Origin: Paulinella micropora
Taxonomy: Eukaryota; Cercozoa; Imbricatea; Euglyphida; Paulinellidae
Direction of reading: 5' to 3'
NCBI GenBank assembly: GCA_019918135.1
Contig: WBZZ01002117.1
Coordinates: forward strand, 1-64,000
DNA: 64,000 bases
Below, in pieces: positions 29,574 through 38,929 of the stretch (the stretch's first letter is position 1; the number at the start of each line of letters is the position of its first letter). Both the position numbers and the translations under genes were made by a program. The notes beneath the pieces were generated by a model, which worked only from the letters and a program-made list of their open reading frames with translations, did not search any database and had not been told where the DNA came from.

Positions 29574-30027
29574 GTAAATACATTCTACTAGTCGAAGGGA
29601 GGTCTTGTCGCGCCCGTCCTGTGCCGCCCCCCCCCCTCAAATGCTAGCATTAAAGGCGAGTATGCATTGTCCGAGAGATAGTACAACGCAAGCCCACCCA
29701 ATGGCTGGCCGCAGGTGCGCCGCCTCTTTGACACGCTCTGCCCCGATCTCATCATTGGAACACACACACACACACACACACACACCCGGCTTAAGAACCA
29801 AAAAAAAAAAAAAAAAAAAGTCTGACTCTCGTCCAACACTGTAGGGGATGAGGGGGGGGGGGGGCACCCCCCCCCCTCTCTCTCTGTCTCTCTCCGCTCC
29901 TTCCCCCCCCCCTCTCCCCCTTCTTTTCGTTTTCTCTGCTGTCACATTGTTTTTGTTTTAATTATTATCCGAACCCTTCTACCAGAGTCTCAAACCCTCG
30001 GCATCCACACCCCGCCGGTCCTAGCCG
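29574..30027. repeat. Gap with CA array, A-run and G/C hairpin
   Basis: Holds a (CA)n array at 29761-29786, an A-run of 20 at 29800-29819 and a G-run/C-run hairpin at 29850-29876 with CT-rich arms. No gene seen. A short open frame on the plus strand only crosses these repeats. Confidence 0.8.
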
Positions 30028-30867
30028 TTAGTAGCACTTTTCATCGAGTGCAGACACAAGCAAATAGTCGCTGATTAACATCAGGAAAGACAGTACCGTA
30101 AAGTTGGTTCTGTGTTTGACGGCCTGGTGTTCGCGATAATTATAGACGAGCGAGATTAGATCCAGATATGTACTATTAAAATACTTATCATCATCGTAAC
30201 AAAAAAAACCAAGCAACCAGCGCATCACCGCAGAAAAATAAGCCGCTGCTTGTACACCGCATACGGCTTCGATGGTGAAAATGCCCGGCGTCGGTTCCAT
30301 TTGTGACAGTCGGAAACAAAAGAAAGTCCAAACACTGGCCAAGAGAGTCGCCTGAATAAACTGCAAAAAAAATACTGAAAAGGCACAGGTGCTCTTGCCA
30401 AAAAAAGAACGGGTGCCCAGGACTCCGATGAAGGTCAATCCACTAAGTATGGCGCTTGCCAAACAAAGGCCCTTGGAGGCCCTGATGTCCTCTAGGTTTT
30501 CGTGAGCCACCGTATATAGCGTTAGAACAGTTGACATGTAAGAGCTGCCCAGACGAAAAACTTCGTTCGTTTCGAACCGCATTGCAGACAACGAATCATG
30601 TGCGCCGCTATTGTCAGCTACTTCAGGCTACACCTTGGTGCTGCCCGAGGAGCAGCAGGAGCGGTAGCCCAGATCGCCCAAGGCGTATATTAGTTGGAAA
30701 GCAGTGGCAGACAGCGCCAGGCGCAGCGCGGTGATATGTTCGCTACAATCGTCCAAAAGCACTGCCGCGTATGTCAAGATCGCCACGTAGATAAACACCG
30801 CCAGCGCACATAGTACGATTTCGGGATTGAACAAGGGAGAGCATCTCACGCTGCTTCTTTTGACCAT
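30028..30867 (-). pseudogene. Multi-pass membrane protein gene (broken)
   Basis: Starting at MVKRSSVRC (30867), the product has hydrophobic segments near the N-terminus (IVLCALAVFIYVAILTYAAV), then about four more (LCLASAILSGLTFIGVLG, FFLQFIQATLLASVWTFFCF and two near the end). Its Cys and Phe content is high. The gene is not one open frame; about one break. A TATA-like box lies about 10-30 bases upstream of the ATG. The family is unknown; it resembles the 24.06-kb membrane protein only in being multi-pass. Confidence 0.5.
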
Positions 30868-30876
30868 GACTAGATA

Positions 30877-30894
30877 TTTAAGTATATATATAAG
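30877..30894 (-). promoter_or_regulatory. TATA-like box
   Basis: On the minus strand CGCTTATATATATACTTAAA lies just upstream of the ATG at 30867. It matches the box before the gene starting at 13795. Confidence 0.5.
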
Positions 30895-30899
30895 CGGGG

Positions 30900-31010
30900 A
30901 CGGGAGGGGGGGGAGGGAAGAGAGGAGAGAGAGAGGGAGGGGGGGGGGGCGGGGAAAGGAAGGGAAGGGGAAGGAGAAAGGAGAGGGGGAAGGGGGGGGG
31001 GGGTAAGGCG
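30900..31010. repeat. Purine tract
   Basis: About 110 bases of G and A with three long G-runs, between two divergent genes. Confidence 0.9.
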
Positions 31011-31101
31011 GAGGGGAGAGAAGAGGAGGGTTGGCTAAACCTTACTAGAAGGAGAGTCGCAATAGTCTGGCACTATTGCGAATCCTGTCGTTCCAAATCT
31101 T

Positions 31102-31299
31102 GTGATGATGCAGCACAAACAGGAGGCGGATTCTCAGTGTGACACCAAGAATCACGTAGCGGAGGCGTGTGCGCAGGTTATTGCGCAGCTTGGCCTTGTC
31201 CCCGGGTCGCGGGCGCGCATAGCTGCGTGGGAAAAACTAGCACAGGATGCCGTGCCCCGCAGCGCTCTTCCGACCAATGCCGAGCTCAAGCTGTTTTGA
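31102..31299 (+). CDS. Small unknown protein overlapping the ERCC4 gene start
   Basis: 65 residues from MMMQHKQEADSQ. The middle is an amphipathic helix (HVAEACAQVIAQLGLVPG). Its TGA stop overlaps the ATG of the nuclease gene in a TGATG, which suggests translational coupling or reinitiation on one mRNA. No family recognised. Confidence 0.4.
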   Translation: MMMQHKQEADSQCDTKNHVAEACAQVIAQLGLVPGSRARIAAWEKLAQDAVPRSALPTNAELKLF

Positions 31300-32427
31300 T
31301 GGCAAGATGGCAGGGGCTGCGCGCAAGGCTTGTAGGGCTGCGCGCAGCAATACACGGACTGACCGATGAAACGGCTCAGTGTTACTTGGTGGAGCTGTGG
31401 GCAGAGCTGGCTTGGCTAAGTGAGCAGGACCTGGTCCGCGGGGCCGCGCGGCGCTGGACGGGCGGCTGGCCCTCGTCCTCGGCCCACCGAGACACACCCC
31501 CCGAGGTCTTGCTTGTTCTAGATCACCGCGAAGCGGGGCTGCGGCGTTGCCTACAAGGGCTGCCATTTGTCGCGTGTGAGGAGCTACCATTGGGGGACAT
31601 CGCCTTTCGCTTCCAAGGACGTACCCTACGCTTGTTTGAACGCAAGCGAGCCGACGACTGTTTACAGGGCATCTACTCGGGCCGTTTTCAGGCTCAACGC
31701 GAGGCTTTGGCAGGCTGGGTGCGCGGGGATCCCGCGCAGCGCACCGGTTGCGTCACCTACATCTTCGAAAGCCCCGGTTGGCTCCTGCAGGCGGAGACGA
31801 ACGCGCAGAGTCCTTTACTCTCGAGCCTGAAGGGAGCGCGTGTGGTGTGCAAGAGGGGCCCGGGGCCCGACCCAGCGGCGTTGGCGCTTCTACGTTCCAC
31901 CGAGTGCAGTACGCAAATCAAGTACGGCTTCCAGTCACTCAGTACCGCACACGTTCTACACACGGCCGTGCTGATCCTGAATTTGTTTCGTGCTTGGGAG
32001 GCTACTCTGAGCGACTACCCAGAAACACTAGGTCGGGATACTAGGCGAGGAAAGGGCTGCCGGCGGGGACTTGCAAGCCGCGGTAGTGCAAGAGCGCGCG
32101 CGGCAGGGGCGGCGCACTTATCGCGTAGGATCGAGCCTGTCGCTCGGACAGGCCGAACGACTTGGTTGTTACGCCGCAATCCGGGGTGTCAGCCCCGCCG
32201 TGGCTAGAGCATTGTGCGCGCGCTACCCGACGGTGGCCAAGCTAGTCAAGAGATGCCAGGAGCTGGGAGGCGCGGGCTGTAGGCAGGAGTTGGCAGCGCT
32301 ACAGGTCCGCTCCCGCGCAGCCGCCGCAGCGCCGCGCCGCCTGGGACCCAAGCTTGCGACGCGCATACTGTGCCGCCTAGGAGCCTACGACTGTCAGCAG
32401 GAAAAAAGCAAGGCCTGCAATTGCTAG
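31299..32427 (+). pseudogene. ERCC4-type (XPF/MUS81-like) nuclease, broken
   Basis: The ERCC4 core is clear: EVLLVLDHREAGL (first strand and catalytic Asp), LPLGDIAFRF (GD motif), LFERKRADDCL (the ERKxxxD signature) and IYSGRFQAQ. Downstream is a helix-hairpin-helix-like piece (GVSPAVARALCARYP and GPKLATRIL). This layout matches XPF/MUS81 nucleases, which cut branched or 3'-flap DNA; ASFV and other NCLDVs encode relatives. The coding signal is not in one open frame; about one break. The ATG at 31299 overlaps the stop of the small upstream gene. Confidence 0.7.
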
Positions 32428-32441
32428 GCCCCCCCTCTATA

Positions 32442-32578
32442 TCTCTCTCTCTCTCTCTCCTCCCTCCCTCTCCTTTCCCCCCCCCCCCCTCTCTCCCCCG
32501 CCGGGGGCAAGGCATGCTCGCGGGGGAGAGGGGGGGGGGGGGGGGGGAAAGGAGAGGGAGGGAGGAGAGAGAGAGAGA
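32442..32578. repeat. Long perfect purine/pyrimidine inverted repeat
   Basis: The left arm (about 32442-32502) is CT-rich with a C-run; the right arm (about 32518-32578) is its near-exact reverse complement. The sequence between is a short GGGGCAAGGCATGCT-like loop. The transcript of either strand would fold into a hairpin of about 60 bp. It lies between two genes read in the same direction and could end transcription or fold in the DNA itself. Confidence 0.9.
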
Positions 32579-32693
32579 AAAAGAAAGAGACTTTGGTTGC
32601 AAGTATTTTTGTATAATAAAAAAAAGAAAAACTGCTGAAGCGAAATACAGGAGGGAGGGGGAAGGGAGGTGTGGGGGTGGGGGGGTGAAAGAA

Positions 32694-34430
32694 ATGTCGA
32701 GCGCACGTTATTTGTGGTACTGCCGACAAAGCGACTGGCCTCAGGCTGCACTGGCCATGCCCTGCGATCCTTCCCAACCCGGCCCGCCGGACGGCGCCAC
32801 CATCTGCGCGATTGTCACAGCATCAGCCGCGGAGGCGGCTACTATCGAGGAGAGACTGTGCAGCGCGCAACCTTTTTACGAATGGAAATTGCAGGCGGAG
32901 CTGGACGTGGGACGGCAGGGCACGGCACAGCCCAGGGTGGCAGTGGAAGTAGTTCCAGGCCCCATCCTGCATTATCCTGTCCACAAGCTAAGGGACCTCT
33001 TGTTGGCGACAGTGGAGGGGGTGCGCAAACAGCAACGAAGCATCCTGCACAGCCCCGTCGACAGCCCAGCGGTATCTCCAGGCCCCGCCAAGAACCCATG
33101 CGAATCCCTCGGGGCTATACTGCTGCTTGACCCGGAGGAAAAGCACGTGCCTCGTCGTCATGAACTGTGCAGTTCAGCGACAGACACAGAGAGTGACACG
33201 GACATCGAAACAGAAACAAATCCCGCGTCCGAGTGCGGGGCCGAGAGCGAGGATGAGGCGTGCGACCCTTGCCCCCCGCGCCAACAAATGTCTGGCAAGA
33301 GGAAAAAGAACCCGGCCTTGTTAGCGCGCGGCTCCATGAGCAAAGAGGAGCAGCGCGTATACGAGCAGCTGGAGCTCATGCGGAAAGGCAAGGACCCCTT
33401 GTTTGCCGGCTCCGGACGTGTGGTTGTTTACTACGAACCGCTGAGCCCCCCTAGCCACACCTTGTATTTATATCTGAGCCAGCATCTGGGCACGGAGCAG
33501 TGCCAGAAGCACAAGCGCAGCCCCGCCGGAGCCCCCGCCACCTGCGTGTTCTATGCGCACAACCAGCAAAAGCTCGTGTCTGTTCTAAACGAACTCTTCC
33601 CGCGCGGAGACACAAAACAAGCAAAGGGCACGTGTGGCCTGGCGCTGGTGGGGCCGGACGCCGAGATCTTGAACAACATCAGCGTAAACATGCATGGTAT
33701 GCGCGGGACACACTTCTACCCGCACGCTTTTTCGTGGCACAGCAGTTCCCAGCACGGGCTTGCTGACCGCATCCACGTCTTGAAGCAGGCGCTCGAGAGC
33801 TATGAGCCCCCGCACGGCTTGCAGCAGGGCGCGGGGGCTGTCCCGGCGGCAAGCCGTGCGGGGGATAGCAAAACCAAGAAAAGAAAAAAGATAAAGCAGA
33901 AGCATGCACCGCCCACTGCACTCGCAGAAACAAAACAAGGACACGACTGGGAGGTCAAGCGCATGCAACAGGAGCTTGAAATACTGAAGGATGCCCCCTC
34001 AATCAGTCTTTTTGAACCAGCCAGAAAACTAGTTGTCTACCACGACTCTACAAACCCCGCCAGCGATCTGTTGTATCGTTATCTGAAAAAGAAAGTGCGG
34101 GATAGATGCACCGAGTTTGAAAAGGCAACAGAGGTACAAACCAAAGCCTCGTTTACCTACGTGCTGTACGCAAAAAAGGCAGAGGATCTACGTCGGATTC
34201 TCGACGAAATACTGCCGCTAGGCAATGCGAACCAAGAGAGAAGCATGTGCGGTTTGGTGCTGGTATGCCTGCCCAGCCATTTGATTGGATCTTTACGGCT
34301 CGAGTTGGGTGTAACCAGAAACACGATATATTGCTCCGACACCTTTGCGTGGTACACCGATAGCCAAAGCGGGTTTTTTGGCGAAACCCATAGACTTAAG
34401 CAGGTCCTCAAGCGCCATTGCCCCCGCTGA
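32694..34430 (+). CDS. Unknown protein with an internally duplicated domain
   Basis: 578 residues from the ATG at 32694. Two domains of about 125 residues share a pattern. The first (about residues 245-375) has RVVVYYEPLSPP, LYLYLSQHLG, CVFYAHNQQKL, NELFPRGD, GTCGLALVG, FSWHSSSQHG and DRIHVLKQAL. The second (about 440-575) has KLVVYHDSTNPA, LLYRYLKKKV, YVLYAKKAEDL, DEILPLGN, SMCGLVLV, FAWYTDSQSG and THRLKQVLK. An acidic Ser/Thr/Glu stretch and a basic KKRKKIKQK patch link them. No known family; the nuclear-signal-like patch suggests a nuclear role. No break seen. Confidence 0.75.
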   Translation: MSSARYLWYCRQSDWPQAALAMPCDPSQPGPPDGATICAIVTASAAEAATIEERLCSAQPFYEWKLQAELDVGRQGTAQPRVAVEVVPGPILHYPVHKLRDLLLATVEGVRKQQRSILHSPVDSPAVSPGPAKNPCESLGAILLLDPEEKHVPRRHELCSSATDTESDTDIETETNPASECGAESEDEACDPCPPRQQMSGKRKKNPALLARGSMSKEEQRVYEQLELMRKGKDPLFAGSGRVVVYYEPLSPPSHTLYLYLSQHLGTEQCQKHKRSPAGAPATCVFYAHNQQKLVSVLNELFPRGDTKQAKGTCGLALVGPDAEILNNISVNMHGMRGTHFYPHAFSWHSSSQHGLADRIHVLKQALESYEPPHGLQQGAGAVPAASRAGDSKTKKRKKIKQKHAPPTALAETKQGHDWEVKRMQQELEILKDAPSISLFEPARKLVVYHDSTNPASDLLYRYLKKKVRDRCTEFEKATEVQTKASFTYVLYAKKAEDLRRILDEILPLGNANQERSMCGLVLVCLPSHLIGSLRLELGVTRNTIYCSDTFAWYTDSQSGFFGETHRLKQVLKRHCPR

Positions 34431-34460
34431 CAACCGCCGCAGGGGAGAAAGGGGGGAGGG

Positions 34461-34528
34461 AAAAGGAAGAGAGCAGCAAGGGGGGGGGGGGCGCGCCCCC
34501 CCCCCCTGCTGCTCTCCTCTTTTTTTTA
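34461..34528. repeat. Inverted repeat with G/C core, followed by a T-run
   Basis: GAGAGCAGCAAGGGG... pairs with ...CCCCTGCTGCTCTC around a GCGCGC centre, and a run of eight T follows on the plus strand. It looks like an intrinsic-terminator hairpin placed between two genes read in the same direction. Confidence 0.85.
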
Positions 34529-34585
34529 GGGGAGGAAAAGGAGGGGGAGAAAGAGCACGTAGCGTTCACTGGGTTAGAAAAAAGC

Positions 34586-35947
34586 ATGGACTTTAAGCGC
34601 CTGCCACACGACGTGTTCGGCCTTGTCTGTTCTTTCGTGGCAGACGATCCGCTGTGGTTGTTTGTTGTGTGGGCACGCGTGTGTCGCGGCGGCCCCTGCG
34701 CGCGGCCTCCGCCACGACCTTTTGCTTTGCGGCTCAACCAAATCCGCGGGCCCGTGCCGCGCACCTTCTGGGCGGAGTGGCCGGTCGTGAGCAGCCTGAC
34801 GTGCCATTATCCTCCCACTGCCAGACTAGCTCTCTTTAACGACCTCGAAGCCAGTGGGGTCTGTGTGCAGGCCCTGTCTCTGCCGGAGCTACAGCTCGCC
34901 GGGGAGGAGGAGGAGGGGCTTGGTTTGCGTAGGCTCCGAGCGCTACACGGTCTGGAGATCGACGGCTGCCGGCAACTGACGGACGCGGTGCTCGGTCACC
35001 TGCATGGGCTGCGCGGCATGCGGTGGCTGTGTCTGCGCTGGTGCGAGGGCGCTGGCGCGCGCGCGCTCGGCCGCTTAGCCGGCTCCCTGCCCGGCCTGCA
35101 GAGGCTGGACCTGGACGGCTGTTCGGCAGTCACGGACGAAACTCTGGCGTGCCTGGCGGGGCTACCCAAGCTTCAGCGCCTAAGCCTGGCGGACTGCACC
35201 GGCTGGACAGGCGCGGGGCTTGCCTTTCTGTCGGGGCTGAGCCAGCTGCGGCATCTGGACCTGGGGGGGTGTGCGCAACTGGCCGAGGGAGACCTAGAAC
35301 ACCTAGCAGGGCTGCGCCAAATGCGCTGCCTGATCCTCCGAGACTGCCCCCAACTGACATCACACGGCCTAGCGCGTCTGGCTTGGCTGACAGGACTGCG
35401 GCACGTAGACCTGGGCGGCTGTACGGGGCTGGACGACGGGGCTCTAACATGGCTGGCAGGTCTGCCGGCGCTGCGCCACCTGGTGCTGCATGGCTGCCGC
35501 GGGCTCACGACTCCCGCGCTGGCCGCGCGCCTGCCCGCGCTGCGCGGCCTGCGGAAGCTAGACCTGAGTTTCTGTCCCCAGCTTGCTGATCCCGTGGCGG
35601 TGGGGTTCGCGGGTCTGCGCCGACTACACAGCTTGGACCTGAGTCGTAGCGCGTGGTTGTCGGACGCGGGCGTCGTGCACGTAGCGCGGCTGCGCAGCCT
35701 GCGTTGCCTGCGAGTTACGCACTGCCAACTCACCGATGCCGGGCTCGCCGTCCTAGCAGCGGCCCCCTCCGAACTGACAGACCTCTGCCTCGAGAGCTGC
35801 TCGAAGCTGACCACGGCAGGCGTCGCTGGCCTGCTTAGCCACCCGCGATTACGCAGAGTGGATTTGGGCCTTTGTCACGGGGTGGACCCTCGCTCCGCCC
35901 TCTTCAGCGGCACACGCTCGGGCGGGCAGTGTGTGCTGTTCATTTGA
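34586..35947 (+). CDS. F-box-like / leucine-rich repeat protein (AMN1 type)
   Basis: 453 residues from MDFKRLPHDVFGLVCSFV, which fits an F-box start (LPxDVxxxVxSFV). About thirteen cysteine-containing LRRs follow: LQRLDLDGCSAVTDETL, LRHLDLGGCAQLAEGDL, LRKLDLSFCPQLAD and so on. F-box/LRR proteins of FBXL/AMN1 type link substrates to SCF ubiquitin ligases through SKP1. Several NCLDVs carry F-box proteins and are thought to use them to redirect host degradation. The gene is one open frame and GC-rich. A second F-box/LRR gene follows at 36.1 kb. Confidence 0.85.
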   Translation: MDFKRLPHDVFGLVCSFVADDPLWLFVVWARVCRGGPCARPPPRPFALRLNQIRGPVPRTFWAEWPVVSSLTCHYPPTARLALFNDLEASGVCVQALSLPELQLAGEEEEGLGLRRLRALHGLEIDGCRQLTDAVLGHLHGLRGMRWLCLRWCEGAGARALGRLAGSLPGLQRLDLDGCSAVTDETLACLAGLPKLQRLSLADCTGWTGAGLAFLSGLSQLRHLDLGGCAQLAEGDLEHLAGLRQMRCLILRDCPQLTSHGLARLAWLTGLRHVDLGGCTGLDDGALTWLAGLPALRHLVLHGCRGLTTPALAARLPALRGLRKLDLSFCPQLADPVAVGFAGLRRLHSLDLSRSAWLSDAGVVHVARLRSLRCLRVTHCQLTDAGLAVLAAAPSELTDLCLESCSKLTTAGVAGLLSHPRLRRVDLGLCHGVDPRSALFSGTRSGGQCVLFI

Positions 35948-36100
35948 CTTCGAACCTCCCTGCCTTTTTTTTCTTGAATTAAAAAAACAAGCATAACAGT
36001 TATAACCGGGAAAATTTTATTTTCTGAGGAAGCGCTTCACTTTTTTCTACTAGTTAAACTGACAAACAACATTTTCTATCCACTTAGCAAGAACGGGGGC

Positions 36101-36965
36101 ATGGAGAACAGTACTGCAAGCCTATTAGTAACCCCAAGACGCCCATTGCCCAATTACGTGTGGCTGGGCGTTCGCGACTTTTTGTGTTGCAGAGACCTGC
36201 TGCAGCTGGCGCGGGTTTGGTCGGCTCTGCTGTGCGGGCCTGCAACACAAGTGTGGCCTTGGCTCGGCTACCGCTTGCGACAGGAGTTAGACCTGAGAGA
36301 GCCTGAGCACCAGCTGCTGCTGGCTGTTTGGGGCCAGGTCTGGGGCCGGGCAGGGGTCGCCATTCGTGATGTAAAGCTGCGCGTGGCAAGCGGCGGCTGC
36401 CCAGCCCAAGTGATGCGGCAGCTGCGCGGGCTGCACCCAAATCACGGACGAGGGGCTTTCGCACCTGGCGCCGCTGACAAACCTAGAGGTTCTGAACCTA
36501 GGTTACTGCCAACAAGTCTCGGATTCCGGGCGAAAGCTGCTGCCGACAGCTAGCCTGCAGCGCCTACACCTGAGCAATTGCTTGCGAATTACGCAAGCGG
36601 GAATCGCGCTGCTACCCATCGCACGCCAGCTCCGTACCCTGAACCTTACAGACTGCCGCCAGGCCAGCGACGACTGGCTGCTGACGCTGTCGGGCTGCCG
36701 GCTGCTGCAAAAGCTCATTCTGGGCGGTTGTAGCCAGATCACGGACAAAGGGCTGCTGTACCTTTCTGCGCTTGAGACACTCCAATACTTGGACCTCGAT
36801 CGTTGCGTGGCCATCACAGACGCGGGGGTGGCGCACGTGTCCAAGCTCTGGCAGCTGCGGCGCCTCCACCTTTTTTTTAGCGTCGGGGTCACTGCGCCCG
36901 GAGTGCAATCTCTCGCAGACAATGCCCCCGGCCTTACCGTGGAGGGAGTGTTTAGCTTGCTCTAG
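36101..36965 (+). pseudogene. Second F-box-like / LRR gene (broken)
   Basis: The N-terminus (PLPNYVWLGVRDFLCCRDLLQLARV) resembles an F-box and is followed by about 60 residues without repeats. Then come AMN1-type LRRs (LEVLNLGYCQQVSD, LRTLNLTDCRQASDDWL, LQKLILGGCSQITDKGL, LQYLDLDRCVAITDAGV). The reading frame is not continuous; about one break. The stop codon shares a CTAG palindrome with the stop of the convergent NADAR gene. Confidence 0.65.
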
Positions 36966-37525
36966 CAGCATCGCAGCAGAGACAAAGTGTCACGGACTTG
37001 GCACAGGGCCTCGCCCAGCAGGTTCTGCCCTGGCCAAGCCTTCCTGTGTTGTGCCAGTGGATCGTGTCGACTTAGCCCTATAGACCACACCAGATCAAGC
37101 GGGTTCGCCTCGGCTATGCAGCGCGGGGCCGTAGCTAGCAAACGTGCCAGCAGCGCTGTATTCTGGCTAAATTTGAGCAGGTTGGCTTGGTACACGAGGT
37201 CCTTGCGTCTTATGTTCCAGATCGCTTCGTCTACGCCCACAACTTCCTCCGCCAACTGTCGCTGCACGTGCGGTCGAGACGCGCACAGGATGGCCCGCTG
37301 GGACTCCACGTCGCCGAACAGCAGCGCCTTGCGGTACCCCAGGTACTGCTCTACGCAGTTGTAGCTAATCAAACGCCCCTCGGTGTTTTCCGTAAAGGCC
37401 GCGGGGTACCACGCCGAAGCCCAGCTGTGTCGGCTAGCAAAGAAATAAAAGCCTGTGTGTTTCTTGTCCCTTCGTTTGCGGGGGCTTCTTCGCACAGGCA
37501 AGGGCCGCTTCTCTCCGCTAGTCAT
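36962..37525 (-). CDS. NADAR (YbiA-like) N-glycosidase domain protein
   Basis: 187 residues from MTSGEKRPLPV. After a basic start (RRSPRKRRDKK) come the family landmarks: FYFFASRHSWASAWYPAAF, then NCVEQYLGYRKALLFGD (the Glu-Gln helix), then AIWNIRRKDLVYQANLLKF, LLATAPRCIAEANPLDLVW and PGQNLLGEALCQVRDTL. NADAR proteins cut N-glycosidic bonds of ADP-ribose-like substrates. Bacterial members remove ADP-ribose from guanine in DNA, and YbiA acts on riboflavin intermediates. In a window with three PARP-like genes a de-ADP-ribosylation role is attractive, but this is inference. One open frame; an ATATATATAT box lies about 25 bases upstream. Confidence 0.82.
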   Translation of the reverse strand: MTSGEKRPLPVRRSPRKRRDKKHTGFYFFASRHSWASAWYPAAFTENTEGRLISYNCVEQYLGYRKALLFGDVESQRAILCASRPHVQRQLAEEVVGVDEAIWNIRRKDLVYQANLLKFSQNTALLARLLATAPRCIAEANPLDLVWSIGLSRHDPLAQHRKAWPGQNLLGEALCQVRDTLSLLRCC

Positions 37526-37537
37526 GTACACACCCTC

Positions 37538-37600
37538 CCCCCGACAAATATATATATCTCAACCTTTTAATAATAAAATGTACTTTGCCAGATCGGATTG
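37538..37600. repeat. Short duplicated segment, copy 1 (copy 2 at 40771-40826)
   Basis: CCCCGACAAATATATAT, CTCAACCTTTTAAT and AAAATGTACTTTGCCAGATC occur at both places with few differences. The segment carries the end of the HNH gene and the AT-box of the NADAR gene, so copy 2 is a displaced gene end. Confidence 0.8.
37546..37560 (-). promoter_or_regulatory. AT-box upstream of the NADAR gene
   Basis: On the minus strand GAGATATATATATTTGTC lies about 20-35 bases before the ATG at 37525. It is part of a segment duplicated at 40.77 kb. Confidence 0.4.
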
Positions 37601-38929
37601 CATTCTTGATTGAAGAATTGGGCGACAAATTTCATTCGCGAAACGGGAAAGAGGGAAAAGTCCAGTTCTCCAAGTGGGGAAGGCGCGGGGGGGGGGGGGG
37701 GGGGCATGCCGGAGCTTGGGGAATACTGGTGATGCATGTAAAAAGCAGTAACAGGCCTTTGGATAAAAATGAGAATGAACATATCCAACAAAACTTACCT
37801 CTTGAACATCCTGCTTGTCCTGGTTCTTACTCTTTTTCATCGCAAGGGTACTTTTCCGCACGTTCCTGAGCATCTTCGGCCGACAGCCGGGTTCTCTTGG
37901 AAGAAGACCCAACTGCACGAGAATGCTCGCCGCCGCATTGCAGATGTTAAGACTCTCATACATGGAACCCGAGACAACGCGCATGATCCACTCGGGCAGG
38001 TTCCCGATCGAGTTGTATCCATACGCCCTTCCCTTGCTGTCAGGATGGCCAGGCATGTAGTGAACCTTGGTCCGGTTCAGTTGGCATGACTCTAACAGCT
38101 CGTTCACTTGCCATTCTTCTTGGCCTACTACTGCATTGAGCACAGAAATCCTTTTTAGCTTGGTCTTATCCAGCCCTTGTTCCAAAGTAAACACTGGTTT
38201 TGGCGCGTCCTCTCCATAATTATCAACCATTGCGCCGTCGATTGCAGCGTTGCTGCCCATGGTTAGCTCCGTCCTTCCAAGACTGGGAGTAGACGAGGCC
38301 GAATCCCATCGATAGAGCATACTACCGCCCAGAGCATCCGTGATTGCCAACTCTGGCAATTCCCCGATCCTCGACTCGGTGCCCGGACGCAGGTAGTTAC
38401 AGAAGAGCCTAGCACAGTGGGCGGCCGCGATGCCAATGTAGGCTATCTTCTCCGCTGACAGGAAATCACGGAACGAGAGATTAACACATGCGGGCATCAT
38501 GACATAGTTGCGAGGGTGGTCCACGCCCCCCCAACCGCGCGGCACAATGTGATCTACGTGCCACTCAGGGGCGCTGGGCATAAAGTAGGGCGCCAGGCGC
38601 GCTTGCCATTTATTATTTAAGATCCATTTCCGCGCCTGCGACGTGCTTACCAAACGTCTCTCGTTGGCCAGTGGCATTATTATGCCCAAATAAATCGGGC
38701 GCAGACTCTGCACGCGCGGGTTGTTGGCCTTGGCTGCAAGGACTTTTAGCTTGTCTTGCAGTCTTTGCAAGGTCTCTCTCTCAGAATCCGCAAAGGCTAG
38801 GTCCTGATCATCTTGCTTCTTCTTGCCGGCTGCAATTTCTTGCATGTCTCCATCCGCCCGTGTTTCTTGGTAACAAGGGGGATCTGACCCAGTGGTCAAG
38901 ACACCACTTTCTTCGGGATTGCTGCTCAT
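37559..38929 (-). CDS. HNH endonuclease-like protein
   Basis: 456 residues from MSSNPEESG. The N-terminal region is charged, then LRPIYLGIIMPLANERR leads into a helix and the HNH core: WHVDHIVPRGWGG, then DHPRNYVMMPACVN, at about residues 118-145. His-Asp-His and the later Asn fit the metal-binding beta-beta-alpha fold that cuts DNA. The C-terminal half is of unknown fold and ends DLAKYILLLKG after a Pro run encoded by a C-tract. A relative lies at 61.94-62.92 kb. It may be a homing-type or host-DNA-cutting enzyme; the substrate is unknown. Confidence 0.7.
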   Translation of the reverse strand: MSSNPEESGVLTTGSDPPCYQETRADGDMQEIAAGKKKQDDQDLAFADSERETLQRLQDKLKVLAAKANNPRVQSLRPIYLGIIMPLANERRLVSTSQARKWILNNKWQARLAPYFMPSAPEWHVDHIVPRGWGGVDHPRNYVMMPACVNLSFRDFLSAEKIAYIGIAAAHCARLFCNYLRPGTESRIGELPELAITDALGGSMLYRWDSASSTPSLGRTELTMGSNAAIDGAMVDNYGEDAPKPVFTLEQGLDKTKLKRISVLNAVVGQEEWQVNELLESCQLNRTKVHYMPGHPDSKGRAYGYNSIGNLPEWIMRVVSGSMYESLNICNAAASILVQLGLLPREPGCRPKMLRNVRKSTLAMKKSKNQDKQDVQEVSFVGYVHSHFYPKACYCFLHASPVFPKLRHAPPPPPRAFPTWRTGLFPLSRFANEICRPILQSRMQSDLAKYILLLKG

